Shown piece after piece: positions 16,652 through 25,730 of a stretch of DNA of 64,000 nt. The position numbers were made by a program, and so were the translations under genes. The DNA is from Kluyvera sichuanensis (GTDB lineage Bacteria; Pseudomonadota; Gammaproteobacteria; Enterobacterales; Enterobacteriaceae), in contig NZ_JABBJF010000003.1 in NCBI RefSeq assembly GCF_014218705.1, forward strand, positions 248,001 through 312,000. The letters run 5' to 3'. The notes under the pieces are model-generated. The model was given only the letters and a program-made list of their open reading frames with translations. It had not been told where the DNA came from and did not search any database. Within the stretch, counting starts at the first letter, position 1. Each line of letters opens with the position of its first letter.

Positions 16652-17806
16652 ATGAAAATTGAATCTGTAAATGTCACCGTTTTCCAGCACCCTACGCGCC
16701 GCGTTTCCGACAGCGCCGGACACTCACATCCGGGCCCAGAAAGCATGGCCAAAATGGCGATGCTGACCATCACTGCCGACGACGGCAGCAAGGGCTACTC
16801 CTTTGCGCCGCCAGAAATCGTGCGTCCGTTCGTGGTTAACACCTTCTTCCGCAAGGTGCTGGTAGGGCAGGACCCGTTCGACCGTGAACGTATCTGGCAG
16901 GATCTGGTGCATTGGCAGCGTGGCAGCGCGCATCAACTGACCGAACGTGCGCTCTCCTTCGTTGAGCAGGCGTTATGGGACCTGATTGGGCGTAAGCTCA
17001 ATATGCCGGTTTACAAGCTGCTGGGCGGCTATCGCGACAAAGTACCGGCCTACGGTAGCACCATGTGTGGCGATGACCTTGAAGGCGGCCTGTCCACGCC
17101 GGAAGAGTACGCGGCTTTTGCCGAAACGCTGGTCGCGCGCGGCTACAAAGCCATCAAGCTGCATACCTGGATGCCGCCGGTCTCGTTTGCACCGAACCCA
17201 AAAATGGATATCAAAGCCTGCGCTGCGGTACGTGAAGCGGTAGGCCCGGATATCGACCTGATGATCGACGGTTACCACTGGTACAGCCGCACCGAAGCGC
17301 TGTGGATTGGTAAAGAGCTGGAAAAACTCAACTTTGCCTGGTTCGAAGAGCCGATGGAAGAAGACAGCATGTCCTCCTACGCGTGGCTGGCTGAAAACCT
17401 CTCTATTCCGATTATCGGGCCGGAAAGCTTTGGCGGTAAGCACCACAGCCGAGCCGACTGGGTGAAAGCCGGGGCCTGCGACATTCTGCGCGCAGGGGCC
17501 AACGGCGTGGGCGGCATTACGCCAACCATGAAGGTGGCAGCGCTGGCAGAGTCGTTTGGTATGGACTGCGAAGTACACGGTAACGGCGCGGCGAGCCTGG
17601 CGGTGATTGGCGCCATTCGCAACTGTCGCTGGTATGAGCGTGGTCTGTTGCATCCGTTCCTCGACTACGACCAGCCAGCGGCCTACCTGAACAGCATCGT
17701 CGACCCAATGGACGCCGATGGCTATGTTCACCTGTCTCAACGCCCTGGACTGGGCGAAGACATCAATTTTGCCTTTATCGAAGCCAATACCGTCAGCCAC
17801 GACTGA
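16652..17806 (+). CDS. Mandelate racemase/enolase-superfamily enzyme (probable acid-sugar dehydratase)
   Basis: The 384-residue protein has the MR_MLE two-domain layout. Metal ligands are D206 (MIDGYHW), E232 (WFEEPME) and E258 (IGPES); the catalytic base on the seventh strand is H309 (CEVHGNG), typical of acid-sugar dehydratases and racemases. The second-strand pair reads K169-L-H171 (AIKLHTW) instead of the common K-x-K, so the exact subgroup and substrate are uncertain. The ATG has an AAAGGA ribosome site; a start at 16631 has none. It leads an operon with a five-gene ABC importer, which suggests the imported compound yields its substrate. Confidence 0.82.
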   Translation: MKIESVNVTVFQHPTRRVSDSAGHSHPGPESMAKMAMLTITADDGSKGYSFAPPEIVRPFVVNTFFRKVLVGQDPFDRERIWQDLVHWQRGSAHQLTERALSFVEQALWDLIGRKLNMPVYKLLGGYRDKVPAYGSTMCGDDLEGGLSTPEEYAAFAETLVARGYKAIKLHTWMPPVSFAPNPKMDIKACAAVREAVGPDIDLMIDGYHWYSRTEALWIGKELEKLNFAWFEEPMEEDSMSSYAWLAENLSIPIIGPESFGGKHHSRADWVKAGACDILRAGANGVGGITPTMKVAALAESFGMDCEVHGNGAASLAVIGAIRNCRWYERGLLHPFLDYDQPAAYLNSIVDPMDADGYVHLSQRPGLGEDINFAFIEANTVSHD

Positions 17807-17873
17807 CACATAACAAAGACAAGACAGGCACGGACGGATTCGTCGCCTGTCGTACCCTACAGGCGATAGATAG

Positions 17874-19496
17874 ATGAAAAAATCCTCCTTGCTGGGAGCG
17901 TGTTTGCTCGCGCTTACCATGACGATGGGGAGCGGGGCGGCGTTGGCAAAAACGCCGCCGGATCAGCTCATTATCGGCATGAACATGAATAACCTCCTCA
18001 CTCTCGACCCGGCGGCAATGACCGGTAACGAAGTGGTGGGGATTGTGGTGAATCTCTATGACTCGCTGGTCGAGCTTGACCCTGAACAGCTCACCAACGT
18101 TAAACCGGCGCTCGCCAAATCCTGGGATATCAGCCCGGACGGCAAAACGCTGACCTTCCATCTGCACAACAACGTCAAGTTTCACTCCGGCAACCCGCTG
18201 ACCGCCGCCGACGTGGTGTGGTCGATGCGCCGCATTCTGCACCTTAACCTGGCGCAGGCATCGGTATGGAAATCCTACGGTTTTAGTAAGAAGAACGTCG
18301 ACAAGCATGTCACGGCGCTGGACGACTATACGGTGCAAATTGTCCTGCCTAAGGATAACGACCCGCAGCTGGTCATTTACTCGCTGGGGGCGCTCGGCAA
18401 CCTTGGCGTGCTCGACAGTAAAACCGTGCAAAGCCATGAACAGAATAACGACTGGGGCAATAAGTGGCTGACGACTCACGAAGCCGGTTCCGGGCCGTTT
18501 ACGCTGGAAACCTGGCAGGCAAAAGACGTGCTGCGCATGAAGCGCAACCCAGACTACTGGCGCGGTGAAGCGAAGATGAACCGCGTGGTGCTGCGTCACT
18601 TCCAGGAGTCGCAGACCCTGCGTCTGATGATTGAAAAAGGCGACCTCGATATTGCGAACAACATGGCGGTGTCGGATATCAACGCCCTGCGTAAAGACCC
18701 GCAGCTCACCGTTGACGCGGTGCAGCGCGGCACCATGTACTACGTGTCGATGAGCATGAAAGAGCCGCACTTCGCCAACCCGAAAGTACGCGAAGCGGTG
18801 CGTTACCTGATTGATTATCAGGGCATTAATAAAGCCCTGATGCCGGGCTATGGCGTGCTGCACCAGCGTCCGATCAAAGCCGGAATGCCGTCGACGCTGC
18901 CGGACCCTGGCTACACCTTTGATCTCGCACGGGCGAAAAAGCTGCTGGCGGAGGCCGGATATCCTGACGGCTTTGACACCACGCTGCGCGTACTCGCCGA
19001 CCAGCCGTTCCTCAATATCGCCATTGCCGTGCAGTCCACGCTGATGCAGGCGGGCATTAACGCCAAAATTATCACCGGCACCGGCAACCAGATTTACGGC
19101 GCGATGCGCGAACGTAAGTTCGACATGCTGGTAGGACGCGGCGGCAGCGGTATGGAACCACATCCGCACTCCAGCCTGCGTGCGCTGGTCTATAACCCGG
19201 ACAACAGCGATGAAGCGCGCCTGACCAACTTCCAGGGCTGGCGCACCGGGTTCTATGACAAACAGCTTAACGAGATGATCGACGGCGCGCTGCTTGAGCG
19301 TAACCCGCAAAAACAGATTGCCGATTATCAGGCCATTCAGACCCGCTTCGACGCGCTGATCCCGGCGATGATCCCGGTGTCGCAGATGGTCGACTCGGTG
19401 GTGGTGCGTAACGAGGTGAAGGAGTACAAGCCGCATCCGTCGGCCACCACGTTCCTGCGTGAAGTCTACAAAGTCAGCGAAGGAGATAAAGGATGA
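17874..19496 (+). CDS. ABC importer periplasmic binding protein, family 5 (DppA/OppA type)
   Basis: The 540-residue protein starts with a typical signal peptide (MKKSS, hydrophobic stretch, cleavage after AALA near residue 25). The mature part is an SBP_bac_5 protein: NLYDSLVELDP, DGKTLTFHLHNNVKFHSGNP, GSGPFTLETW and NPDYWRG are the usual motifs. Members bind di- and oligopeptides, opines, nickel or glycosides, so the ligand is not defined by sequence. It lies 67 bases after the enolase-family gene and overlaps the first permease by 4 bases, making one operon. Confidence 0.88.
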   Translation: MKKSSLLGACLLALTMTMGSGAALAKTPPDQLIIGMNMNNLLTLDPAAMTGNEVVGIVVNLYDSLVELDPEQLTNVKPALAKSWDISPDGKTLTFHLHNNVKFHSGNPLTAADVVWSMRRILHLNLAQASVWKSYGFSKKNVDKHVTALDDYTVQIVLPKDNDPQLVIYSLGALGNLGVLDSKTVQSHEQNNDWGNKWLTTHEAGSGPFTLETWQAKDVLRMKRNPDYWRGEAKMNRVVLRHFQESQTLRLMIEKGDLDIANNMAVSDINALRKDPQLTVDAVQRGTMYYVSMSMKEPHFANPKVREAVRYLIDYQGINKALMPGYGVLHQRPIKAGMPSTLPDPGYTFDLARAKKLLAEAGYPDGFDTTLRVLADQPFLNIAIAVQSTLMQAGINAKIITGTGNQIYGAMRERKFDMLVGRGGSGMEPHPHSSLRALVYNPDNSDEARLTNFQGWRTGFYDKQLNEMIDGALLERNPQKQIADYQAIQTRFDALIPAMIPVSQMVDSVVVRNEVKEYKPHPSATTFLREVYKVSEGDKG

Positions 19497-20530
19497 GTAC
19501 GGCAATTCTTGCGCCCGGCTCCCGGACCCGGCGCTTCTCAAAACGGTTGATGCAGGTGGCGATTACGCTGTTCGGCCTGCTGCTGTTGACCTTCTTTATT
19601 GGCCGCGTGATGCCTATCGACCCGGTGCTGGCGATTGTCGGCCCGGATGCCGACCAGAGCACCTATCAGCAGGTCTATCATCAACTGGGCTTTGACCAGT
19701 CGCTGATGACCCAGTTTGGCATCTACTTTGTCAATCTGCTGCACGGCGATCTCGGCAATGCGCTGCTGACCGGCAAACCGGTGACCGATGACATTATCCG
19801 CGTCTTCCCGGCCACCATGGAGCTGGCGACGATGGCGATTATCGTTGGCGCGGGCCTTGGTATTCCGCTAGGCGTACTGGCGGCGGCGCGCCGCAACAGT
19901 ATTTCCGACTATGTAGTGCGCATTATCAGCCTCGCCGGTTACTCCACGCCGATTTTCTGGGTGGGGATGATGGGGCTGCTGGTGTTTTACGCCTGGCTCG
20001 GCTGGGTGGGCGGCGCGGGGCGCGTTGACCTGGGGCTGGACGGCATCGTGCCGCGTCGCACCGGGCTGATGACCGTCGATGCGCTGCTGGCCGGGAACAG
20101 TGAAGTGTTCTGGAACGCCATTAACCACCTGATCCTGCCGGCGGCGCTGTTGGGCTTCCACTCGCTCGCCTACATCAGCCGTATGACCCGCAGCTTTATG
20201 CTGGCGCAGCTGTCGCAGGAGTTCATCATCACCGCGCGCGTCAAAGGGCTGACCGAGCGTCAGGTTATCTGGAACCACGCGTTCCGCAACATCCTCGTCC
20301 AGCTGCTGACGGTGGTGGCGCTGGCCTACGGTTCACTGCTGGAAGGGGCGGTGTTAATTGAAACCGTCTTCTCCTGGCCGGGCTTTGGCTCCTATCTCAC
20401 CGGCAGCCTGCTGCTGGGCGACATGAACGCGGTGATGGGCTGCGTGCTGCTGGTTGGGGTGATCTTCGTGATGCTCAACCTGCTCTCCGACATGCTGTAT
20501 CAATTCTTCGACCCGAGGACAAAATCATGA
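19493..20530 (+). CDS. ABC importer permease, DppB type
   Basis: This 345-residue inner-membrane permease has about six hydrophobic segments. It carries the family's long periplasmic loop after TM1 (VGPDADQSTYQQVYHQLGFD, then MTQFGIYFVNLLHGDLG) and the EAA coupling motif EFIITARVKGLTERQVIWNHAFRN near residue 255. It starts inside the stop of the binding protein (ATGA) and overlaps the next permease by 4 bases, so translation is coupled. Pairs with the DppC-type subunit to form the transmembrane channel. Confidence 0.9.
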   Translation: MSTAILAPGSRTRRFSKRLMQVAITLFGLLLLTFFIGRVMPIDPVLAIVGPDADQSTYQQVYHQLGFDQSLMTQFGIYFVNLLHGDLGNALLTGKPVTDDIIRVFPATMELATMAIIVGAGLGIPLGVLAAARRNSISDYVVRIISLAGYSTPIFWVGMMGLLVFYAWLGWVGGAGRVDLGLDGIVPRRTGLMTVDALLAGNSEVFWNAINHLILPAALLGFHSLAYISRMTRSFMLAQLSQEFIITARVKGLTERQVIWNHAFRNILVQLLTVVALAYGSLLEGAVLIETVFSWPGFGSYLTGSLLLGDMNAVMGCVLLVGVIFVMLNLLSDMLYQFFDPRTKS

Positions 20531-21432
20531 CGGTTTCTCTCGATAGTCGACTCTCCAGCGCCTCCGGCGAAGGCCGCCAGCGTTTGCTGCGCGGGCTGGC
20601 AAGGGTGGGGGGATTTATCGGCAAGATGGCGCGTAATCCGCTGACCGCTATCGGCGGCGGGATTATCTTCCTGCTGCTGGTGGTGGCGATATTCGCCCCG
20701 CTGATTGCCCCCTATAACCCGCTGGTGCAGGACTTAAACAACGCGTTGATGGCACCGAATGCCCAGCACTGGTTCGGTACCGATGAATTTGGCCGCGATA
20801 TCTTTAGCCGCCTGGTGTACGGCGCGCGGATTACGCTCTACATCGTGCTGCTGGTGTCGGTCACCGTGGGCCCGCTGGGGCTGCTGCTCGGCGTTTGCGC
20901 GGGCTACTTCGGTGGCAAGGTCGATATGGTGCTGATGCGGGTGACCGATATCTTCATCTCCTTCCCAAGCCTGGTGCTGGCGCTGGCGTTCGTTGCTGCC
21001 TTAGGCCCTGGGCTTGAGCACGTGGTGATTGCGATTACCTTGACCGCCTGGCCGCCAATTGCGCGTCTGGCGCGTGCGGAAACCCTGTCGCTGCGTCAGG
21101 CCGACTTTATCTCTGCCGTCCGTTTGCAGGGGGCCTCTCCGGCCCGCGTGCTGTGGCGTCACATTGTGCCGCTGTGCCTGCCGTCGGTGATCATCCGTAT
21201 CACCATGAACATGGCGGGGATCATCCTGACCGCCGCCGGTCTGGGCTTCCTTGGCCTCGGTGCGCAGCCGCCCGATCCTGAGTGGGGGGCGATGATCTCC
21301 AGCGGCCGTACCTACATGATGGAGTGCTGGTGGGTAGTAACGATCCCGGGGCTGGCGATTCTTATTAACAGCTTAGCGTTCAACTTCTTAGGAGATGGCC
21401 TACGTGACATCCTCGATCCTCGCAGCGAATAG
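20527..21432 (+). CDS. ABC importer permease, DppC type
   Basis: This 301-residue permease has the N-terminal OppC leader ([17 protein letters not shown]) with its first membrane helix, then [22 protein letters not shown], the hallmark of DppC/OppC proteins. The EAA loop reads [23 protein letters not shown], and it ends with [12 protein letters not shown]. It overlaps the upstream permease by 4 bases and the downstream ATPase by 29-38 bases depending on that gene's start. Confidence 0.9.
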   Translation: MTVSLDSRLSSASGEGRQRLLRGLARVGGFIGKMARNPLTAIGGGIIFLLLVVAIFAPLIAPYNPLVQDLNNALMAPNAQHWFGTDEFGRDIFSRLVYGARITLYIVLLVSVTVGPLGLLLGVCAGYFGGKVDMVLMRVTDIFISFPSLVLALAFVAALGPGLEHVVIAITLTAWPPIARLARAETLSLRQADFISAVRLQGASPARVLWRHIVPLCLPSVIIRITMNMAGIILTAAGLGFLGLGAQPPDPEWGAMISSGRTYMMECWWVVTIPGLAILINSLAFNFLGDGLRDILDPRSE

Positions 21433-22270
21433 CGCTGCACCGCTGCTCGACGTAAGCGATTTAAGCGTGGATTTCGTCAACGGCAGCGCGGTAACCCACG
21501 CGGTGCGCGGCGTCTCCTTCCAGCTTGGGCAGGAGAAGCTGGCGATAGTCGGTGAATCCGGTTCCGGGAAATCCACCGTGGGCCGCGCGCTGCTGCACCT
21601 GCACCCGAAAAAAGCGCGCATTGACGCCAGCCGGATGCAGTTTGGCGATATCGACCTGCTGAACGCCAGCGAGGCGCAGATGCGCGCCATTCGCGGCAAA
21701 CGTATTTCGATGATTATGCAGGACCCGAAATATTCGCTGAACCCGGTGGTGCGCGTCGGCGACCAGATTGCCGAAGCCTGGCTGACTCACCATCCGGGCT
21801 ACAAAGCCGAGGCGAAAGCCAAGGCGATGGAGATGCTCGACGTGGTGCGCATTCGCCAGCCGGAGCGCGTCTACAACCTCTATCCGCACGAGATTTCCGG
21901 CGGACAGGGGCAGCGCATCATGATTGCGATGATGCTGATAACTGACCCGGAACTGGTGATTGCCGATGAACCGACCTCGGCGCTCGACGTGTCGGTACGT
22001 CTGCAGGTGCTGGGGCTGCTGGATGATCTGGTGAAGTCGCGCGGGCTGGGGCTGATATTTATCAGCCACGACATTAACCTGGTGCGCAGCTTCTGCGACC
22101 GCGTGCTGGTGATGTACGCCGGGCGAGTGGTGGAGTCGATTGCCGCCTGCGACCTCGATAATGCCACCCATCCCTATACGCAGGGGCTGATTAGCGCCCT
22201 GCCGGATATGCACCATCGCCGACCGGTTCTCCCGGTGCTACAGCGTCAGACCAGCTGGCTGACCGATTAA
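21404..22270 (+). CDS. ABC importer ATPase, DppD type
   Basis: The ATP-binding subunit has Walker [10 protein letters not shown], the signature ISGGQGQR and Walker [13 protein letters not shown] followed by the H-loop ISHDI. From the GTG at 21404 it has 288 residues. That start is preferred because the AGGAG at 21390 is 9 bases upstream; the in-frame ATG at 21395 directly abuts it, leaving no spacing. The usual Fe-S-like cysteine-rich C-terminal tail of DppD proteins is absent, so the protein is shorter than DppD (327). Confidence 0.88.
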   Translation: MTSSILAANSAAPLLDVSDLSVDFVNGSAVTHAVRGVSFQLGQEKLAIVGESGSGKSTVGRALLHLHPKKARIDASRMQFGDIDLLNASEAQMRAIRGKRISMIMQDPKYSLNPVVRVGDQIAEAWLTHHPGYKAEAKAKAMEMLDVVRIRQPERVYNLYPHEISGGQGQRIMIAMMLITDPELVIADEPTSALDVSVRLQVLGLLDDLVKSRGLGLIFISHDINLVRSFCDRVLVMYAGRVVESIAACDLDNATHPYTQGLISALPDMHHRRPVLPVLQRQTSWLTD

Positions 22271-22280
22271 GGAGCGCACG

Positions 22281-23054
22281 ATGATTGAAGTGAAAAACTT
22301 AAGCCTGGTGTTTGGCGAGGGCGAAAAGCGCAACCAGGTGCTGTTTGACGTCAATTTCCACGTTAAGCCGGGTGATATTTATGGCCTGGTGGGGGAGTCA
22401 GGCTCCGGGAAAACCACGGTGCTGAAGTGTCTTGCCGGGCTGTTTAACCACTGGCAGGGCGAGCTGGCGATTAGCGGCCAGGGGCTCTCGCATAAGATCA
22501 GCCGCGAGCGCTGTCGTCAGGTGCAGATGGTGTTTCAGGACCCGTACGGGTCCTTGCATCCGCGCCATACCATTGGCGACATTCTGGAAGAGCCGCTGCA
22601 AATTAACGGCATCGGCGAGCGGGACCGACGCATCAACACGCTGCTCGACCGCGTGGGGCTGAACCGCGCCTTCCGCGACCGCTATCCGCACCAGCTTTCC
22701 GGCGGCCAGCGCCAGCGCGTGGCGATTGCTCGCGCGCTGATTCTCGAACCGCAGGTACTGTTGCTCGATGAACCGACCTCGGCGCTGGACGTGTCGGTGC
22801 AGGCGGAAATCCTCAATCTGCTGGCGGAGCTGCAAAAAGAGTCGAACCTGACCTACCTGATGGTGACGCACGATCTGGGCGTGATTGCCCACCTCTGCCA
22901 GAAGGTGGCGGTGATGCAGTACGGCAAGATCCTCGAAACGCTGACGGTTGATGCACTGGTTAACGGTGAAGCGCAAACGCCGTATACGCAGATGCTGGTT
23001 AACGCCAGCCGTCAATATACGCGAGAAATGGCGCGCGAGGTGGCGGCGTATTAA
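22281..23054 (+). CDS. ABC importer ATPase, DppF type
   Basis: At 257 residues, this second ATPase has Walker A GESGSGKTT, signature LSGGQRQR, Walker [12 protein letters not shown] and the H-loop VTHDLG. It lacks the C-terminal extension found in DppF/OppF (about 330 residues) and in this is closer to NikE-type subunits. It is 10 bases after the first ATPase, with the site AAGGAG, and completes the importer. A REP element follows the stop. Confidence 0.88.
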   Translation: MIEVKNLSLVFGEGEKRNQVLFDVNFHVKPGDIYGLVGESGSGKTTVLKCLAGLFNHWQGELAISGQGLSHKISRERCRQVQMVFQDPYGSLHPRHTIGDILEEPLQINGIGERDRRINTLLDRVGLNRAFRDRYPHQLSGGQRQRVAIARALILEPQVLLLDEPTSALDVSVQAEILNLLAELQKESNLTYLMVTHDLGVIAHLCQKVAVMQYGKILETLTVDALVNGEAQTPYTQMLVNASRQYTREMAREVAAY

Positions 23055-23058
23055 AACC

Positions 23059-23127
23059 CGTAGCCCGGCCGAGCAAAGCGACGCCGGGTTTAGCTCAGTG
23101 CATGGCCCCGGCGTGGCCGGGCTACTC
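23059..23127. repeat. REP/BIME element
   Basis: One unit, GTAGCCCGGCCGAGCAAAGC, and a diverged inverted partner, CCCCGGCGTGGCCGGGCTAC, flank a 20-base spacer. It separates the ABC importer operon from the next gene. Confidence 0.8.
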
Positions 23128-23148
23128 GAACTCTGGGAAATCATAAAA

Positions 23149-24438
23149 ATGGATAAAAAATCCTTCCGTCTTGCCCTACCACTTCTCCTCTGTGCCTGTT
23201 CCGCCTCCGCGCTGGCGGCGGAAACTGTCGACCTGAGAATGTCCTGGTGGGGTGGCAATGGCCGTCATCAGGTCACGCTGAAGGCGCTGGAAGCCTTCCA
23301 TCAGCAGTATCCGGATATCAACGTCAAAGCCGAATACACCGGCTGGGATGGGCATACTTCGCGCCTGACCACGCAACTGGCGGGCGGTACCGAGCCGGAC
23401 GTGATGCAAACTAACTGGAACTGGCTGGCGCTGTTCTCTAAAGACGGCAACGGCTTCTACGATCTCAACAAAGTGAAAGATGAGATTGGCCTCGATCAGT
23501 TCACCGCCAAAGACCTCCAGCCGGTCACGGTCAAAGGTAAGCTGAACGGCATCCCGGTCGCCATGACCGCGCGTATCTTCTACTACAACGATCAAACCTG
23601 GAAAAAGGCGGGGATCGGTTACCCGAAAAACTGGGATGAGCTGATAAGCGCCGGGAAAACCTTTGAGAGCAAGCTCGGCAAACCGTACTACCCGGTGGCC
23701 CCGGAAAGCCTGGGCGTGCTGGCGTTGCTCAACTCCTATATGGTGCAGAAGTACAACATTCCGGCTATTGACCAGCAGAGTAAAAAATTCACCTACAGCG
23801 ACGCGCAGTGGGTCGAGTTTTTCCAGTTGTATAAAACGCTTATCGACAACCACGTCATCCCGGATATGAAGTACTACGCCTCGTTCGGCAAGGGCAATAT
23901 GTACGAAATGAAGCCGTGGATTGAAGGAGAGTGGGGCGGCGTTTATATGTGGAATACCGCCGTCACCAAATACTCGGATAACCTCAAGCCACCGGCGAAG
24001 CTCGAACTGGGTGACTATCCGATGCTGCCGGGGGCCACTGACGCAGGGCTGTTTATGAAACCGTCGATGATGCTGTCGATTGGCAAAAACACTCAACACC
24101 CAGAAGCAGCAGCGAAGCTGATTAACTTCTTGCTGAACAGCAAAGAGGGCGTCACGTTGCTGGGGCTGGAGCGCGGTGTGCCGCTGAGCAAAAGCGCGGT
24201 GGCAACGCTGACGGCGGCGGGGGTGATTAACGACAAAGATCCGTCGGTTGCCGGGATTAAACAGGCGCTGGCGCTGCCGACCACGCTTTCCGTGTCGCCG
24301 TATCTGGAAGACCCGCAACTGGTGCAGGAGTTTGATAGCGCGCTGCAGTCGATTGATTACGGTAAGAAAACCGTCGCCGAAGCGGCAACGGATTTCAAAC
24401 GCCAGTCAGAGCGTATTTTAAAACGCGCAATGCGTTAA
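23149..24438 (+). CDS. Extracellular solute-binding protein, family 1 (sugar type, TogB-like)
   Basis: The 429-residue protein has a signal peptide ([14 protein letters not shown]... cleaved near ALA-AE). The mature start [14 protein letters not shown] and the motifs [29 protein letters not shown] are those of family 1 binding proteins, most like TogB, the oligogalacturonide-binding protein of pectinolytic enterobacteria. No sugar-type permease or ATPase adjoins it, and the upstream importer belongs to another class, so it may serve a remote importer. The start was placed at the ATG directly before the signal peptide; a reading through the REP is rejected. Confidence 0.82.
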   Translation: MDKKSFRLALPLLLCACSASALAAETVDLRMSWWGGNGRHQVTLKALEAFHQQYPDINVKAEYTGWDGHTSRLTTQLAGGTEPDVMQTNWNWLALFSKDGNGFYDLNKVKDEIGLDQFTAKDLQPVTVKGKLNGIPVAMTARIFYYNDQTWKKAGIGYPKNWDELISAGKTFESKLGKPYYPVAPESLGVLALLNSYMVQKYNIPAIDQQSKKFTYSDAQWVEFFQLYKTLIDNHVIPDMKYYASFGKGNMYEMKPWIEGEWGGVYMWNTAVTKYSDNLKPPAKLELGDYPMLPGATDAGLFMKPSMMLSIGKNTQHPEAAAKLINFLLNSKEGVTLLGLERGVPLSKSAVATLTAAGVINDKDPSVAGIKQALALPTTLSVSPYLEDPQLVQEFDSALQSIDYGKKTVAEAATDFKRQSERILKRAMR

Positions 24439-25334
24439 CGTAGCAGCGGACAGTCCGGCGGCAGGCGACAGCGTAATGCCGCCGGTAAAATCTCCATGCG
24501 GAAGGTTTTACCGCTCAGCGGTTCGCCGTCGAGGTTAAAGGTCATCTCATGCGGTGCGGTGACCTCAAACCACGGCGAAACGCTATCCACCAGGTTTTCT
24601 GTACCATCGTTGCTGGCAAGGGTGTTAAACAGCGCCGGGATCAGCTCTTCCCCGGTGAAAATACGCAGGTGCAGCAGACCGTCGTTAATCAGCGCATCCG
24701 GACACAGCTGCTGCCCACCGCCCGCCTGACGCCCGTTGCCGATACCGATAACCAGCGCGTCGCCCTGCCAGTGAAAGTTCTCGCCGTGAATTTCGCAGCG
24801 GTCAGGCTTCAGGGTGTCCATCCGCATCAGCCCATGAATCAGGTAAGACACGCCGCCCAGCGCGGCTTTTAGTTTCTCTGGTGTTTCGGTGGTAATGCGC
24901 GTGCCGAAGCCGCCGGTGGCCATATTGATAAAACAGGTTTTGTGGTTCACCTGGGCGATATCAACCGGCACGTCACGACCGGCAATGGCGAGCTTCAGCG
25001 CATTGGCCAGATCGGTTGGAATATTGACGCTGGTGGCAAAGTCGTTGGCGGTACCGAGCGGCAAAATACCGAGGGCCGGTACCTCGCGGCTTTCGCTGTG
25101 GATCAGCGCCGTCGCCACTTCGTTAATCGTTCCGTCGCCGCCGCCCGCAATCACCGTCTCGACGTTCAGGCGAATGGCCTCTTCCACGTAACGCACTGCA
25201 TCACCTTTCTCCCAGGTAACGCGAACATGAATGGTCACGCCCTCATCGCGCAGCAGTTCAACCGCCTCGCGCAGTTGAGGGGTATTGGCACCCTTGCCGT
25301 TTAAAATCAATAAGCTTGCAGGAAAGTCGGACAT
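24435..25334 (-). CDS. yegS: Lipid kinase YegS
   Basis: The 299-residue protein matches the E. coli length. It belongs to the diacylglycerol-kinase catalytic family: [10 protein letters not shown] at the N-terminus, [11 protein letters not shown] near residue 64, [10 protein letters not shown], and a C-terminal beta domain ([17 protein letters not shown]). E. coli YegS phosphorylates phosphatidylglycerol in vitro. The start at 25334 gives the exact E. coli N-terminus [11 protein letters not shown]; an extension to 25487 would run through the operators of the neighbouring TA locus. Its stop overlaps the stop of the convergent binding-protein gene. Confidence 0.95.
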   Translation of the reverse strand: MSDFPASLLILNGKGANTPQLREAVELLRDEGVTIHVRVTWEKGDAVRYVEEAIRLNVETVIAGGGDGTINEVATALIHSESREVPALGILPLGTANDFATSVNIPTDLANALKLAIAGRDVPVDIAQVNHKTCFINMATGGFGTRITTETPEKLKAALGGVSYLIHGLMRMDTLKPDRCEIHGENFHWQGDALVIGIGNGRQAGGGQQLCPDALINDGLLHLRIFTGEELIPALFNTLASNDGTENLVDSVSPWFEVTAPHEMTFNLDGEPLSGKTFRMEILPAALRCRLPPDCPLLR

Positions 25335-25394
25335 CCGTGGTACCTCTTTGTGGGGTATGCAAAGAGTGTAACAAAGGATACGCAGATGTGCCTG

Positions 25395-25447
25395 TTGTCT
25401 CTTATAGGTGACAAATATCTTGCCCGCCTGTCTCTTATAAGTGACAA
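25395..25447 (+). promoter_or_regulatory. Tandem operator palindromes of the toxin-antitoxin operon
   Basis: Two 20-base imperfect palindromes, TTGTCTCTTATAGGTGACAA at 25395-25414 and CTGTCTCTTATAAGTGACAA at 25428-25447, repeat with a 33-base period (three helical turns). They lie directly upstream of the toxin remnant, where HigA-type antitoxins autorepress. The arrangement suggests cooperative binding of the intact antitoxin below. Confidence 0.7.
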
Positions 25448-25479
25448 TTAAAACGAGCAAAAGGAATGAGGGTAAAGGG

Positions 25480-25730
25480 ATGTACACATCTCAATTCTAT
25501 CAGGATGAAAATGGCAATAAGCCTTTTAGCGATTGGCTGGCTCGGTTAAAAAAGAAAGATCGAATAGCCGCCGTGAAGATCGATACCCGGTTAGACCGGG
25601 CTGAGTCTGGAAATTTCGGAGACCACAAGTTTGAAAGGGATGGTGTCTGGGCGGTACGAAGAAAACTCAGGCCGCAGATATCGATAAGGCAGTTGAATAT
25701 CTTAGAGATTTTAAAGTGAGGGCTAAATGA
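25480..25730 (+). pseudogene. Remnant of a HigB/RelE-type toxin gene with internal deletion
   Basis: The reading from ATG 25480 (GAGGG site upstream) begins like the phage-Gp49/HigB-like toxins: FSDWLARLKKKDRIAAVK, then RLDRAESGNFGDHKFERDGVW. After about residue 57 the family's core (ELRIxxGPGYRVYY and ILLCGG) is missing and the frame becomes nonsense, stopping at 25719. In the +2-shifted frame the normal family tail reappears, (GG)TKKTQAADIDKAVEYLRDFKVRAK, stopping at 25730 with an ATGA overlap to the antitoxin. This shows an out-of-frame deletion of the catalytic core. The truncated 79-residue product is very unlikely to be a working mRNA interferase. Confidence 0.8.

Noticed and set aside
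16652-17806. Dipeptide epimerase as the function of the MR/MLE enzyme, given the peptide-type importer
   Set aside because: Dipeptide epimerases have K-x-K on strand two and an aspartate-rich C-terminal motif with a lysine on strand six. Here H309 and E258 indicate the dehydratase/racemase subgroup.
17793-19541. Long 582-codon frame on the minus strand
   Set aside because: It is antisense to the binding-protein gene, which has a signal peptide and family motifs. The minus-strand product has biased composition (rich in H, R, V) and no domain.
25428-25440. Similarity to a Tn5 mosaic end (CTGTCTCTTATA)
   Set aside because: The similarity covers only 12 bases. The copies are part of two 20-base palindromes ending GTGACAA, arranged as operators, with no transposase or target duplication nearby.
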